From positions 39,198,333 to 39,262,332 of the forward strand of contig OX419756.1 of NCBI GenBank assembly GCA_948567375.1: a stretch of DNA of 64,000 bases, read 5' to 3'. This stretch comes from Lunularia cruciata. Its lineage: Eukaryota > Streptophyta > Marchantiopsida > Lunulariales > Lunulariaceae. Under the pieces are notes generated by a model. The model was given only the letters and a program-made list of their open reading frames with translations, did not search any database and was not told the DNA's origin. A program made the position numbers and the translations under genes. This document shows positions 9,142 through 21,100 of this stretch, one piece after another. Within the stretch, counting starts at the first letter, position 1. Each line of letters opens with the position of its first letter.

Positions 9142-12100
9142 GATGGGCAAAGATCAGAAGGCAAGGTTCTATGGAGCCCCATTGTTAGTTGCCTATTTGC
9201 AATCCATACCATATAAAGAATGAACTAGCTATAAGTCAAGTACATCTAGGACATAACCAATATCCTTGAGGAACTACCATGAAGGGAGGAGTCATGTATG
9301 TCATATGCCATCTTCTTGAATAACTATCACACACTAACATAGTAGCAGCTCCACCAAAAGAGCCACATAACATACACCTCAAGCTTGCACGTATAAGTGC
9401 CAAGCTTAGGTCCATAATACCATCAATGTTTGGGAGGTGGCATGGCACACAATGTCACACATGATCCTTCGAAACAACACCATCACATCCTTCCAACACA
9501 AGGATTCTAGATGGAAAAACCTCATGCACTCTCAAGATAGTGCGGCCTATCAAAACATCAAGTGTCATAGGTGCTATCTGCTCTAGATATACATAGTCCC
9601 ATGGATGAAATTGATGGATTTAGGGTCTATAACCTCCTCCTTGAATGGTAGCATAATGTAAGGTATCTCTATGCTGAGCAATCACCAAGTTCTCAAAGAC
9701 CATGGGCATCACTTTCCAAAAGATCTCTACCCATTGAGAACATATGCTCATCCATACATCTGGATCATCCAAGTCCAAAACTACAATAGCATCTCAACGA
9801 ATGGCCACAGGTAAAATCTGGATCTCGTCCATAGAGTTAGAAGTAAGGAGAGAAAGATGCTAAAGAGACTTGCCGACTAAACCGATAGCCCATGGCCAAC
9901 TAAGGTAATTGGAGATCCCAATCTCCCAAGTGGCCTCTTTTCAAACCATACTTTTGCAATCCTTTCTTCACCATCTAAACCACTTTCTTTGCTAAGCCAT
10001 CTACCTTAGGGTGATCTCGGGATGTAGTATGATGATCAATCAAAGCCTTGTCACACAAGACCTAAAACTCCTCCAAGAACTCTGTACCCTGATCAATCAA
10101 AACCTCAGTTGGTGCACCAAAATGATTAAGAACTCAATCCAAGAACGAGTAAGCTATCCCTTCACTAGACTTGTCAAGAAGTGCTAGCAACTCAATCCAC
10201 TTGGAGAGGTGTTCCACCATCACCAAAATATACCAATGATGTCTCACAATCAGCAGTAAAGGTCCAACAAAGTCCAAAATCCAATGGTAACCCAATCCCA
10301 TGATAGGAAATGGGTGTAATTGTGGCGTAGGAGCATTGAATGATACTCTAACTTTGTCACAAACCACACATCTGGCAACAAAATGCTATACCTTGGTCTA
10401 CATACCGTGCCACCAATAGTGACTATGGAGTAAGCTATATATACACTTTACTCCAAAATGTCTTAGCTCCTCATGAGCATGACGGACCAACTAGGGTCTC
10501 TAAGATGGAAGTGGTACTACTCTAACTCTACCATCCTCCCTACACAAAAGGTGTTTGCACTCCAATCTGAATTGTCTAGCTTGCTGAAGGACATGATTTC
10601 CCCCTTGGCTCCAATTGTGCCACCCACAACACCAATGCAAAGATAGTCCATCACTAAGACATCACCATGAATGTCTCAATGAACTATACCAATATCTTCA
10701 CTCTCTAGATCTATGACCTCAATAACTCCTCCTATATGCGCTAAGAGAGATACCACCAAAGCCTCAAAAGATATACACAAAAGGCCAATGTATGCCAACT
10801 TGGCACCATCTCCTCATATGTCTCACCATGCCAACATGCTCTGGTCTAATCCTACTGGCGGGGACATGGGTTTCTACTCAACCCATCTGCATCACGGTTC
10901 ACCACTTGAGATCTGTGAAGAATTGTGAAATCATACTCTTGTAAAATCAGAGCCCATCGTGCAAGCTTTCTTGAAAGCTTGTCAGACTCCATCAACCACT
11001 TCAGCGGTTGATGATCAGTGAAGAGAGTGAAGGGGTTACTAAATAGGTAACATCAAAAAATGTGCTATTGCTCAAACTGCTGCCAAACACTCTCCCTCAT
11101 ATGAATTATACTTTGCCTCCACTAAATTGTTAGAGCAACTAGCATAGGCCACCACAAACTCCTTCCACTCATCATCATGTTAGGTGAGCACTGCTCCAAG
11201 CCCCAACATACTCCAATTATTATGAACCTGAAATGGTTGTCCTCTGATTGATCTCCTCAAAATAGGAGCAGATATCAACCTCTCCTTGAGCTCTACAAAG
11301 CTCTCTCTTGCTCATTTCCCAACACCACTCATGTGTAAGCTTGGTTGGTTTTGTCAAGGCCTTGGCAATGGCACTAAATCCTCTAACATAACGGTGATAG
11401 AAGTTTGCCAACCCAAGGAATGCTTGCACTCTACTCACATCCGTAGGCCGACGAATACATGCAATAGCCTCCAACTTGGTCTACTGAACACCAAGTCCTC
11501 CAGAGTGGATAGTGTGACCTAAATACTCAACCTGCTTATGGAAGAACCTACACTTCCCAGGATGTAATTTGAGTCCATGAGATCTCAACCTCTCAAATAG
11601 CTCCAACAACTATCTCTCATGCTCCTCCACAGTAGTGCTATAGACCAAAATTTCATCAATATAGCACCAAGCAAAATCCAATCCAATTAAGATCCTATCC
11701 ATGACCCTCTGGAACTCAGCAGGATCATTTTTTAACCCAAATGGTAAGAACATCCACTAGTATAACACATCCTTGATGTGAGGATCAATAGCCTAGAATG
11801 TTGTCTTGAACTTGTCCTCCTCTTTGATCAACAACTGATGATATCTCGCTCAAAGATCCAAAGTATTGAAGACCTTTGCATGCCCAATCGCATCAAAATT
11901 CTATGTTGGTGTAGGCATGGCATAGCAATCAACCCTAGTCTGTCGGTTAATAGGATAGTAATCTCCACATATCCGCCTATCTGTGTAGTTGCCATGCATA
12001 TCCTTCTTGGCTGGCATCATTGTAATTGATGCATATTCTCCATGTGAGATCTCTACCAAACTAGCTTCAAAAAGGTCTCTACTCTGGCTCCAAATCAATG

Positions 12101-13387
12101 TCCTCTCCATGTCACTATAGCAATAAGGATGTAGGAAAATTGGTGTATCGCTAATCAACTCAATCCATATACCAAGTCCTTTTAGAGCATCCAAATCCTT
12201 CATACTGAAGGAAAAACAACTCGTGTAGCTCCTCAAGAACTTCTAGACTCTCCATCTTTCCTCTCCAGTAAGCTTGGGTCCAAGATCTGGCTCCCAAGTA
12301 TCCTCTATAATAGTCACAAGAGTGGAAGACGTCTTGACTAGCTGCTACACTATGCCCTTGGGAGTAGTAGTGTCACGTCTCCAACCACTAGAGGTCCCAA
12401 CCTTTATGTGAAAAACTCCCTCCACTCTTGCTGCAAGCTCCACATGTCCTCTAGTTGCATCCCAAGTGGACCAAGGGTGTAATCCAAGTAGCCTATGCTC
12501 ACTTGGATGGACTCCAAGTAGACCACTTTCCCTAATAGCTATTGGTTGTGTCCCAAGAATACCATGTCTACTTGGTCCATTGCCCCCAACATGTGCCTCA
12601 ATCATCTTGGTAGGCACATAGCTCACAAGTGTCCGAGTGGTGATGCCTATCAAGTGCATCCTACGCTACTCTGCCAAGCCAAGGCTCACAATTTAGGTCA
12701 AATAGTTCAGATCCATAGCCTAACCTAACACCTAACGCTTGAATGCCTCTAACATTACTAGAACAATGACAATATCGGTGCAAAAACCCATTGCCCGCTC
12801 TCTCTCATTGGCATTGGGCTCCACCAATTGTTGTAACTGTTAGTCCCAAACAAGCCCAAGTCCTCCCTCTCAAAAAGCATGAGAGCTTGGAAAACTCATG
12901 AGTGTGAGAAATGCGGCTCTAGGCTATCCAACTAGGTTCACCACTGCCATAAGTGACCTATCAGCCACTACCACTATCTAAGACAAACGCCCAACATCCA
13001 AGATATCATCAACAAAGATATGGTGAAGTTGTTGAATCCCATCATAAGCACATTGTAAACCTCTCTAGGCAAGAGGTTTGTCCACCAAAGACAAAGATGA
13101 TGAGCCCGTGATCCCACTTTGGCTGCATCTAACAATACAATAGGTCCCATCCAAGAATGGACCTTATGTGTACTCGCCACCACTTTGGTGCAAGAATCAC
13201 CTATCAAAAGAACGTTCTCCAAAAGGTAAGTTGGAGAAATGGACTGATGGACCTAGAGATGTCAAAGTATACATAACATCTCCCAAAATAATCTAGAACG
13301 GACATCTTGAAGACCCAAACCTTGGCCAACACGTGTATGTCCCTAACATGGCAATCCAACAATTTCTAAGTGAATGGAACCATGTCT
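9142..13387 (-). pseudogene. G2 gypsy pol (protease side to integrase), decayed
   Basis: Read on the minus strand. RT fragments are at 12236-11901 (ICGDYYPINRQTR, then AMPTPT). The metal site reads YIDEILVYS at about 11672-11640, where the usual second Asp is Glu. A FLGLANFYHRYVRGFS connection is at 11220-11474, an RNase H end (TILHRSQVVNRDADGLSRNP) at about 10945-10860, and an integrase core (GYHWILDFVGPLL, LVMVEHLSKWIEL) at 10367-10134 and beyond to about 9850. The order is gypsy. Stops are dense. The stretch 12240-13387 should hold the RT start and protease, but I cannot place a protease active site there with confidence. The gag side continues across the B insertion at 27069-31422. Confidence 0.78.
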
Positions 13388-14079
13388 TGTAACACCCATT
13401 TGTGCATGTATGTGGTATTGTGATATTTAGCTTGGTATTACAAGTACTTAAGAGATATTATTTATATAGAGATAAAGGATGGTTCTATATTAGTCATGGT
13501 TAGCTAAAGTTAGTCATAGCTAAGATAGAGTGGACCTTACTTTAGAAGAAGTAGAAAAGATGAGCATCACTATTTTGGATTTTAGTGTGTTGACTTGGTA
13601 TTATTCCTAGGTGTTTGGCTTTGAAGAAAGAGTTGAGAACTCTTGGGCCCGCAAGCCTTTTTGTTTTGGATTCTTCTTTAGTCTAAGGATAGCCCATGTG
13701 AAGGAATCCTTGACTTAGTGGTTGGGTCAAGATAAGACCACATGCTTAGGAGAATATGCCCATGTGAATGGATATTCTCTTCTACTTTTTGACTTTACTT
13801 GACTTTTAGTCTAGTAACTTGAGTTACTACGGTAATTAGTAACTTTGGTATGTAACTATTTCACAAGTATATAAACAAGGGGTGAGGAGGTACTCATCAT
13901 CCTTTCATTTGCGACTATCTCTCTCTCATTGAGTTCTCTAGTGAGCAATGTCTTGAGTCTTGGAGTGTTAGCCTTGGAGGAGTATGATGGAGTTCGGGTT
14001 CCTTGCCTTCTTAGTCCATGGTGCGCTACCATAATAGCCATCAAAGGTTCATCTTGAGTGAGAGATAGGCCGGCTCACA
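13388..14079 (+). repeat. B 5' LTR
   Basis: It runs from TGTAACACCCATTTG to ..GGCTCACA (TG..CA). This end is preferred because the solo copy at 27575-28267 ends at the same place between direct repeats. The homology between the two B LTR copies continues another 70 bp to 14150, so 14150 is the alternative end. A TATA box TATATAAA is at 13868-13875. Confidence 0.8.
13868..13875 (+). promoter_or_regulatory. TATA box in the B 5' LTR
   Basis: TATATAAA in the context AAGTATATAAACAAGG, about 200 bp before the LTR end, is a normal position for the retroelement promoter. The same motif occurs in the 3' LTR and in the solo LTR. Confidence 0.6.
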
Positions 14080-14334
14080 ATCTCTCCAAGTCCTCACCCC
14101 CAGCAAGGAAATGTCTGCTAGTAGGGTCTTTTGGTAACCCTTGATTGTTGAGGCCTATTATGTTGATTATGGTAACCCTTAAGTGTGAAAAATTTCAGAG
14201 GACTGTAACATATTGTTTGGGAGATTTGAGTGACATTGTGAGGAAGTGTCAATTCTGCAGAGTGGAGATCTCATGCATGAGGAGTTTGAGATCAACAAAA
14301 AGCATATTTGAGTGGTTAGATTCATCTTGGGAAC

Positions 14335-14808
14335 ATGGAGGATCATCAAGAGTGGAAATTGAGATTATGCAAGGTTCCCCAAGAGTTAGAGGTGATTGTA
14401 GGGGTGGATTTGAGGAAAAGAGAGTTTACAATAAAATTTGAAGATAGTGTTGAGAGGATCCAAAAACCTACACCACTTGGAGGAAAGAGTGAGTCTAAGT
14501 GCTTTCTATGTGGAGAGAAGGGACATAAGGCAAGTTCATGTCCATTGACCTTTGAGAGCAAGAGATTGAGGGAAAGGAGAGGCTTACTTGACTTGGGTTT
14601 GCATGTTGGACCTTCTTCACAAAGATTAGGAGGGAGAAGATCTAAGACCGAGGAGTTGTGTGAGGTTTGTGGAGTGGAAGGACTTCCAAAAGGACATGAG
14701 TGTAGTGGAGTAAAAGCACTTTTGGAGGCTTTGGTGAAGGATCTTGGAGAGAGTCTTAGTACAACTACAAAAATACTACTACCTTCATCAGCTAGTTCTC
14801 AAGATTAG
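14335..14808 (+). CDS. B extra ORF upstream of gag, with two Cys/His clusters
   Basis: An open frame of 157 codons between the 5' LTR and gag. It contains a canonical retroviral-type zinc knuckle CFLCGEKGHKASSC (CX2CX4HX4C) at about residues 56-69. A second Cys/His cluster CEVCGVEGLPKGHEC lies at about residues 109-123, followed by a leucine-rich tail. It is separate from the gag knuckle further downstream. Extra ORFs upstream of gag are known from Ogre/Tat-type gypsy elements, but I recognise no specific homologue. An overlapping frame at 14145-14441 may be its frameshifted N-terminal part. The role is unknown; nucleic-acid binding is the inference from the knuckle. Confidence 0.6.
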   Translation: MEDHQEWKLRLCKVPQELEVIVGVDLRKREFTIKFEDSVERIQKPTPLGGKSESKCFLCGEKGHKASSCPLTFESKRLRERRGLLDLGLHVGPSSQRLGGRRSKTEELCEVCGVEGLPKGHECSGVKALLEALVKDLGESLSTTTKILLPSSASSQD

Positions 14809-15040
14809 TGATGGAGATAATCTTTCAACTTATGGATAAACTATCCATGAGAGTTAGATTAATATGCACTCTAGGATTTGATGTTGCTATAGAAATCTTG
14901 GAGCAACCTAAACCTTTTGTGTTCCCTAGAGAGGATTATTCTCAGATGGTGTTAGTCATGTATATACTCTATTAGTAATAGAGTGAGAGAAAAGAAAAGA
15001 GAAAAAAAATTGAGAGAATGAAAGATAGTGAGGGGTTAAG

Positions 15041-15986
15041 ATGGGGAAACTTCCAGTTTTCTTTGGCAAGGATGGAGAAGATGTGGAGGCCTTTGTGAGA
15101 GACCTCAAGAGAGATTGCATAGGAAACAATGAGAAGAGGAAGAATGAGTGGGCCTCATATTACCAGATTTCTTTGAGGATGTAGCACTTACATGGTATGA
15201 ATCAGAATACCAAAAGAGAGAGAGGAGAGATGGAGAAGAGGAGTCTTGGGAGACTTTGACTTCAGCATTCATTGAGAACTTTCTTCCTGATGAGAGTTAT
15301 GAGAGATCAATGAGTGGGGTTACATTTCTCAAGCAAGGAGATGGAGAGAAAGTGAGAGTCTATGTGGAAAGAGTGGAAAAGTTAGAGTCAAGATTTTGCA
15401 TAGTGTTGAGGAAGGATGGGGATGATGTGGAGACTACAATGATTGGCATAGGGGCCATGCTCACCAAGAATTTTGTGGGAGGGTTGAGACCACAAATTAG
15501 AAGCAAGGTGAGATATAATAAACCTTCTTCCAAGGTTGAAGCTATCAAGATCGCAATTCATATGGAGGAGAGTTTGGAAGGGGATGAGAGTGATTTGGTG
15601 GTGAAGGAGGTTATGCATCCTCCTCAAGGCTACAAGTATGGTGGAATTTCTGATACTTTGGTGACAAGGGTTGCACCACAAGTAGTAGTTGCTCCAATTC
15701 TTGCATCTCCACCAAAGGATCCACTTCAAACCATCACAGAACAACTTGCGGATCTCAAGATCAATGTGGTGCAACTATGGGAGAAGAGAGAGGTGGATCA
15801 GAATGTAGGGAGAGGGCCTAGGAGTTATGGAAACTATCCATATAGAGGAGTTCAACCAGCCAATAATTTCAATGATAGAAATTGTTTTGGTTGTGGAGGA
15901 AGAGGCCATATCCAAAGGAATTGCCCAAATTCTACTTACCATGGAGGAAGGGGTTATGAGGAAGCAAATAGAGGGAAATAGGGTGG
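15041..15986 (+). pseudogene. B gag, first part, interrupted by C
   Basis: The likely start is the ATG at 15041 (MGKLPVFFGKDGEDVE..). The frame is lost near 15145-15160 by a one-base change and continues open at 15148-15981. Capsid-like motifs are W-x-TLTSAFIENFLP and VRVYVERVEKLESRF. The zinc knuckle CFGCGGRGHIQRNC is intact at about 15885-15926. A TAG stop lies at 15979-15981, six bases before the C insertion. Gag resumes in the same frame after C at 22411. A long acidic and basic linker is typical of plant gypsy gag. Confidence 0.85.
15982..15986. other. target site duplication GGTGG, left side of C
   Basis: GGTGG directly precedes the TGTAATAC start of C and recurs at 22406-22410 directly after it. 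Removing C and one copy restores the B reading frame. Confidence 0.92.
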
Positions 15987-16519
15987 TGTAATACTCCGAG
16001 GACAAGAGAAGAGTGAAAACACAGATTGCACACTCAAACAATCTTCTTGTAGGAATCTCAAAATCACGTGAGTAAGGTACCATTGGAAAGCTCTTGACAA
16101 GACAAAGTAGGGGGGAGGGATGGCCAGCCTTCCCTTTGTTGGGGAGGAGAATGTACATATTTTTGAGGCCTAATTCATCCGTTTAGGCCTCCGAAATTGC
16201 CTTCAAAGATTTCAGGCATATTTCGGTTCCCACTCTATTAGCAGAAGTACCCTTTTGGTGATACCTCTTTCTGATCTGTTTAGTCCATCATGTGTAACAT
16301 CCTTCCAGATGTTACCAAACCAATTCTCACCTTTAAATCATATATCTAACTATTGGTTCTAAGGTTCTCAAGTCTATTTCAATTTCTGTCTTATTAGTAG
16401 AAGTACTCTTTTGGTGATACTTCTATCTTATCTATTTTGACCATCATGTATAGCATCATTCTAGATGTTACCAAACCAAATTTCACATCTAGATCATATG
16501 GCTAGCTCTTGGTATTACA
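15987..16519 (-). repeat. C 3' LTR (internally deleted)
   Basis: Both ends match the right LTR, but about 200 bp are missing between the shared CTCAAACAATC and the shared AGGAATCTCAAAATC segments (around 16041-16060). The missing block contains the promoter TATA region of the LTR. Confidence 0.9.
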
Positions 16520-16536
16520 GACCTCTCTCCTTTTAA
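16520..16536 (-). other. C polypurine tract
   Basis: On the minus strand AAAAGGAGAGAGGTC abuts the LTR start TGTAATACC, which fixes the left LTR as the 3' LTR of C. Confidence 0.82.
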
Positions 16537-16553
16537 GACGCAACGTCCTCGTT

Positions 16554-17620
16554 GCGCAATTGATGCTCAAATGCTTGCACCAACACCAATGCATGTGCCA
16601 AATTGGCAACGGGCTCCTAGGTTGCTTCATAGAGGGGGTAACCTTTCCATTGTACTAGAAAGTCCACCCGTGGGTGGCGAGTACCACGCATGCGTTTTTG
16701 GAGAATCCGCTCAACTTCATATTCCTCTATGCCATCAATGAGTGTCGGACAAGGTCAAATGTCTGGTGTGGAATGACCCTAGCCTGATCGGGGAGCATAT
16801 CTGCGTAGTAGGAAGACATGGAACATTGGATGGATCTTCATGTGTGGTGGTAGCTCAAGGTGATAGGCCACAATGCCGACGCGACGAAGAATCGAGAAAG
16901 GCCCAATAAAACAAGGTCTGAGCTTACGAGGTCCAACTAATGTGAGGTTTGTTGTCGATAGCCACACTTGATCCCCAACATTGAACTCCATGTGCCGACG
17001 GTGTGCATCAGCATATTGCTTCTGTCGATTTTGTGCAATTTGTAATCTGTGCTTGGCGCTCCCCACACCTTGTTGGATTCAAGAAACAAATGTGTTGACT
17101 GCATCAACCTTGATAGCCACTGGACGGATCTTCATCAAGCTAGAAGGTGTGAAGGGATGCTCACCATACATGAGGAAGAACGGAGTGACCTGGGTGGATG
17201 CATTCACTGAATTTTTGTAAGCAAATTCCACCAATGGGAGTAGGGTGTCCCACCTCCCTTGCTTTTCTAAGTGAAGCCACGTAACTTGTCTTCAATTGTG
17301 CGATTAGCCCGCTTTGTTTGGCCATATGTTTGTGGGTGGTAAGCTGTGGACATGGCCAACTTGGTTTTGAAGAAACCAAAGAGTGTTTGCCAAAACAAAC
17401 TGGTGAATTGGGTGCCTTTATCGGTGATGAGTACTCTAGACAAGCCATGGTGAGCAGAGACTGCATCTAAGTATAATTGAGCTAGTTGTGGAGCGGTCAC
17501 CTCCTTGGTGGTAGGGCGTACATGAATCATTTTGCTGAGCTGGTCCATAGAGACCACAATGGAGTCAAACCCTGAGGTGGTCTTGGGTAATTCACAGACG
17601 AGATCCATACTCACTTGTTC
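16554..17620 (-). pseudogene. C integrase and chromodomain
   Basis: Integrase core at 17614-17267: MDLVCELPKTTSGFDSIVV, then VLITDKGTQFTSLFWQ, then YHPQTYGQTKRANRT. The usual catalytic Glu after GQT reads Lys. The C-terminal GPY/F region is open at 17066-16779 (GPFSILRRVGIVAYHLELP). A chromodomain lies at about 16733-16554: EEYEVERILQKR, then FLVQWKGYPLYEAT. It is followed by TAG at the conserved Trp and then EPVANLAHAL. The zinc-binding N-terminal region should lie at about 17620-17850 with stops. With the catalytic change and the stops, this copy cannot integrate on its own. Confidence 0.85.
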
Positions 17621-18088
17621 TCAACGTTGGGTAGGAGTGGAGAGAGGTTGAAGGAGCCCTGCAGGAGCTTGATTAGAAGCTTTGTTCTATTGACAAAGTA
17701 GGCAGCTACGCACATAGTCCATCACGTCATTGCTCATCTTGGGCCAATAGTAATGGCGCTTGACTGCATCTAAGGTCTTGTCCACTCCGACATGAGCTGC
17801 AATAGCCAAATCATGACATTCCGCTAGAATGGTGGTGCATAATTCTGGGACATTTGGGATCCATAATCTGCCATCTCAAAAGGTGAGTCCTTGGGTGCTG
17901 GTGACGCCTTTGGATGATTGTGCTTCTACAATCTATGGATCAGTTTTTGTAGCAGCCAGAATCTCTTGCCAGAATTCAGGGTTAATCTTAACCTCTACCA
18001 CCAAGTTGTTGGCCATTGGCATGCGGGTGAATGCATCTACAAGTTGCTTCTTACCTTCCACGTATGTGATTGTCATGTTGAAGCGTTG

Positions 18089-19862
18089 TCAACACTCTGC
18101 CCACCAAATTTGGTGGGCAGAGTGTCGTAGGTTTGTCTTGAGGTAGACTAGAGGTTTGTGGTCTATCTCTACTACAAATGCCTTCTCGCCCAAGTAGTGC
18201 TTCCAATGCTTGGTTGCTAGAACGATGGCCAGCTCTTCTCGTTCTATGGTGTGGTAGTTGCGTTTTGTTGGTAACAACTTTCGAGAGAAATATGCAATTG
18301 GATGCCATCCGTCATGCCACTCTTGTTGTAGGACTGCTCCTCTTGCTACGCTTGATGCATCTGTAGCCAACTTGATTGGACGTTTTGGGTCATACCACTT
18401 CAAGATTGGTGCATGTAGCAAGGCGGCCTTCAATTCTTGAAAGGCCAACTCTTGTGCAGTTCTCCATGTCCACTTCTTCCCCCTTGCCAAGTAGTGCCGT
18501 TAAAGGCTGTGCAACCTTGGAAAAGTCCTTGACAAATCTATGATAGAATCTCGTCAACCCCAAGAAGCTCTTAAGTTGAGTCTGATCTTCTGGGGCACTC
18601 CATTTTTGAATGACCTCTATTTTATCTGTCAATACTTGAATGCCCTCTGCACTTACTCTATGCCCCAAGTAGTCTACTTTAGACTTGCCAAACTCACACT
18701 TTGAGATTTTGGCGTACAATTGATTTTGTCTTAGAATCTGGAGGACCTCTTGTAGATGTTGTTTGTGTTTTGTCATCGTGCTACTATATACTAAGATATC
18801 ATCTAGGAAGACGATAACAGACTTATCCAAGTATGGATGAAATATGTCATTCATTAGACTCATGAAAGTGGCAGGTGCATTGGTGAGGCCAAAAGGCATC
18901 ACAAGATACTCAAAGTAGCCATACTTGGTTTGAAAGGCAGTTTTGTACACATCCTCCTCTGCAATTCAGATTTGATTGTAACCGCTCCGCAAGTCCAGTT
19001 TGGTGAAGTATCTTGCTCCATGGAGTTGATCAAACAGGTCATCCATGCGAGGTAAGGGGTATTTGTTCTTCCCTATTTGCTGATTGAGACCCCGATAGTC
19101 AATGCACATGCGCATTGTACCATCTTTCTTCTTCACAAACAAGACAGGGGCTCCATATGGTGATACGCTAGGTTGGATGAACCCTTTCTGCAACATCTCC
19201 TCAATTTGAGTCTTACATTCCTCCAACTCATGAGGTGATAGGCGATATGGGGCCTTACAAGGATGTGTCTTCCCCAGAAGTGTCTCAATTTTGTGATCTA
19301 CTTGCCTTTTTGGTGGTAATCCTGAGGGTAGATCATCAAGAAAGACATCTTGAAACTCATCCACCACATCCTTCAATTTCTCAGGAATTTGTCCATCGAG
19401 TTGTGCACTCTGGACTTCTCTTATTAGACCCATAAAACATCTATTGGTCTTATAGACAGTTGTCGTCCCTATGACATATAGAGGCAGTTTCTGCCTGTGT
19501 GATTTTTCTTTAACCCCAATGATTGACCATTGGTGGGTTCTCACTACTTTCTTCCTCCAATCCACCATAAGGTTGTACTGCTCCATCCATGCCATGCCTA
19601 AAATTGCATCATAACGAGCTAACTGTATCACTCGCCACTCAATTACTTCCTGATATTCTCCTACAAAGAGTGTTACCCGTTTAGGTAATGATCCAATCCT
19701 CTCTGTTTGCCCATTTGGTAACTCTACTTCTTCACTTCCATCTCTCTCTAGATCCATTCCCAATCTAATTGCAACAGAGCGAGACAAGAAATTCTCTGTT
19801 GCTCTCGGATCTATTAATACTCTCACTTGATTACCTTCTAGGATTCCATTCATGACAATCAA
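18089..19862 (-). pseudogene. C protease, reverse transcriptase and RNase H
   Basis: The protease at 19862-19540 has [12 protein letters not shown] where the family has D-S/T-G-A; the two residues after Asp are changed. The [16 protein letters not shown] motif follows. RT is 19300-18700, with [21 protein letters not shown] and the intact metal site [16 protein letters not shown] interrupts it at about 18964 between NQI and IAEED, at a probable former CGA. Connection and RNase H ([47 protein letters not shown]) run down to 18089. A perfect 32-bp palindrome sits inside the RNase H end at 18093-18124. Overall most of pol is recognisable but broken. Confidence 0.88.
18093..18124. repeat. perfect 32-bp palindrome in C RNase H
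   Basis: CACTCTGCCCACCAAA is followed directly by its exact reverse complement, with no loop. The surrounding codons still read as RNase H (RHSAHQIWWAEC on the minus strand), so the palindrome lies in coding sequence. Confidence 0.9.
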
Positions 19863-20029
19863 TTGTGAGGTTGCCTTTCATGATCTTTGCACATTATTCT
19901 TCTTCCTTCCCTCGCTTCTCTGCTTCCTTATTGAGCCAATAAGGCCGCGAGGTACATTTACTGGCAATCTTTGTTTTTTGAAGTGATTTCTATCTACTCC
20001 TCTTCAATGTGCCTCTCCATGTTGTTCAA

Positions 20030-21100
20030 AGATTGCCTGAACAAAGGCCGAGGGCCTCTAGGGAAACGAGTGCGATAGTTGGTAGATATGTGCCCAATAC
20101 GGCCACAATTGTAACAACGGCGTTGTTCTCCTCGAGTCCCTTCTCCTCGAGTCCCTTCTCCTCGTGGAACTCCATCTCTTTGTTCTTCTACTCGTCCCCG
20201 CTCCCCTTGAAGCGGTCATGCTCCTTGATCCCGGAATCAAAGATTGCCCAATTCTATCAGTACTGGTCCACCCATGTGTGTCATTTCTGCCCGATAATGT
20301 TGAGGTTGAGCTACTCCTTCACCTCCACCTAATGCTCCTGCTATTCTCTACGCACAAGCAATGGCTTCAAATACCGTGCGAGGATTTTGCACCATGACTT
20401 CTTGGCGAATCCGCTCTTTCAACCCTCGTTTGAAATTGTCGAGAGCCTCTATTGGACTCATGTCAATAATTGCAACTTGTAGATCCAGAAACGCCTCCAC
20501 ATACTCTTGTACGCTATTCTTCTGTCTCAATCCCCATAGTTGGGTTCGAGCCATTTGCACAAAATCCACCGATTGGAAATTCTTCAGCAGTCCTTCTTGC
20601 ATTGTTGTCCATGTGACCTCCCTTCTCTCTGCCAGCATGGATTGTTCCTAAGCATCATACCATGTGAGGGCTTTATCGGTCAAGTACCCACATGCAAACA
20701 CGCCTGCAGCATGCTCTGTGATCTCTGTTGAGAATAATCGGAAATATCAATTCATTCTCAAGATCCAATTTTCCACTACTCCCATCAAACACTACTCCTT
20801 GTAAGGCTCAATGTTGCATGTCTTCTTCATCCAGAGTAGCAATGTGGCTTCATCGTTGATAGGGTTCGTAGGCACGGATGCCTCTCCAAGTACTTCTATC
20901 ATAGGTACTGAGTTTTGAGACGGCTCTTCTTCTTGCATGGCTTGATTGTTCCTGAGGATCTGCACTTGACTTTGTAATGTCTCCATGGTCATCTTAATCT
21001 CTTGAAATTCATTCAACATCCCTTGCATTCCTTGCACCAACTCTTGCAATTGCGGATCCATGGTTCCTGCAACACTCAATTGCTAATGTCTACTTCAACA
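20030..21100 (-). pseudogene. C gag
   Basis: Gag segments are open at 21079-20792 (MDPQLQELVQGMQGMLNEF, LWMKKTCNIEPYKE) and 20638-20348 (QLWGLRQKNSVQEYVEAFLD, ALDNFKRGLKERIRQEVM). A zinc knuckle at about 20128-20087 reads CYNCGRIGHISTNY. The fourth zinc ligand, normally Cys, is Tyr. The region just 5' (21095-21550) carries short open stretches of no clear family. The gene is frame-broken between these parts. Confidence 0.8.
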
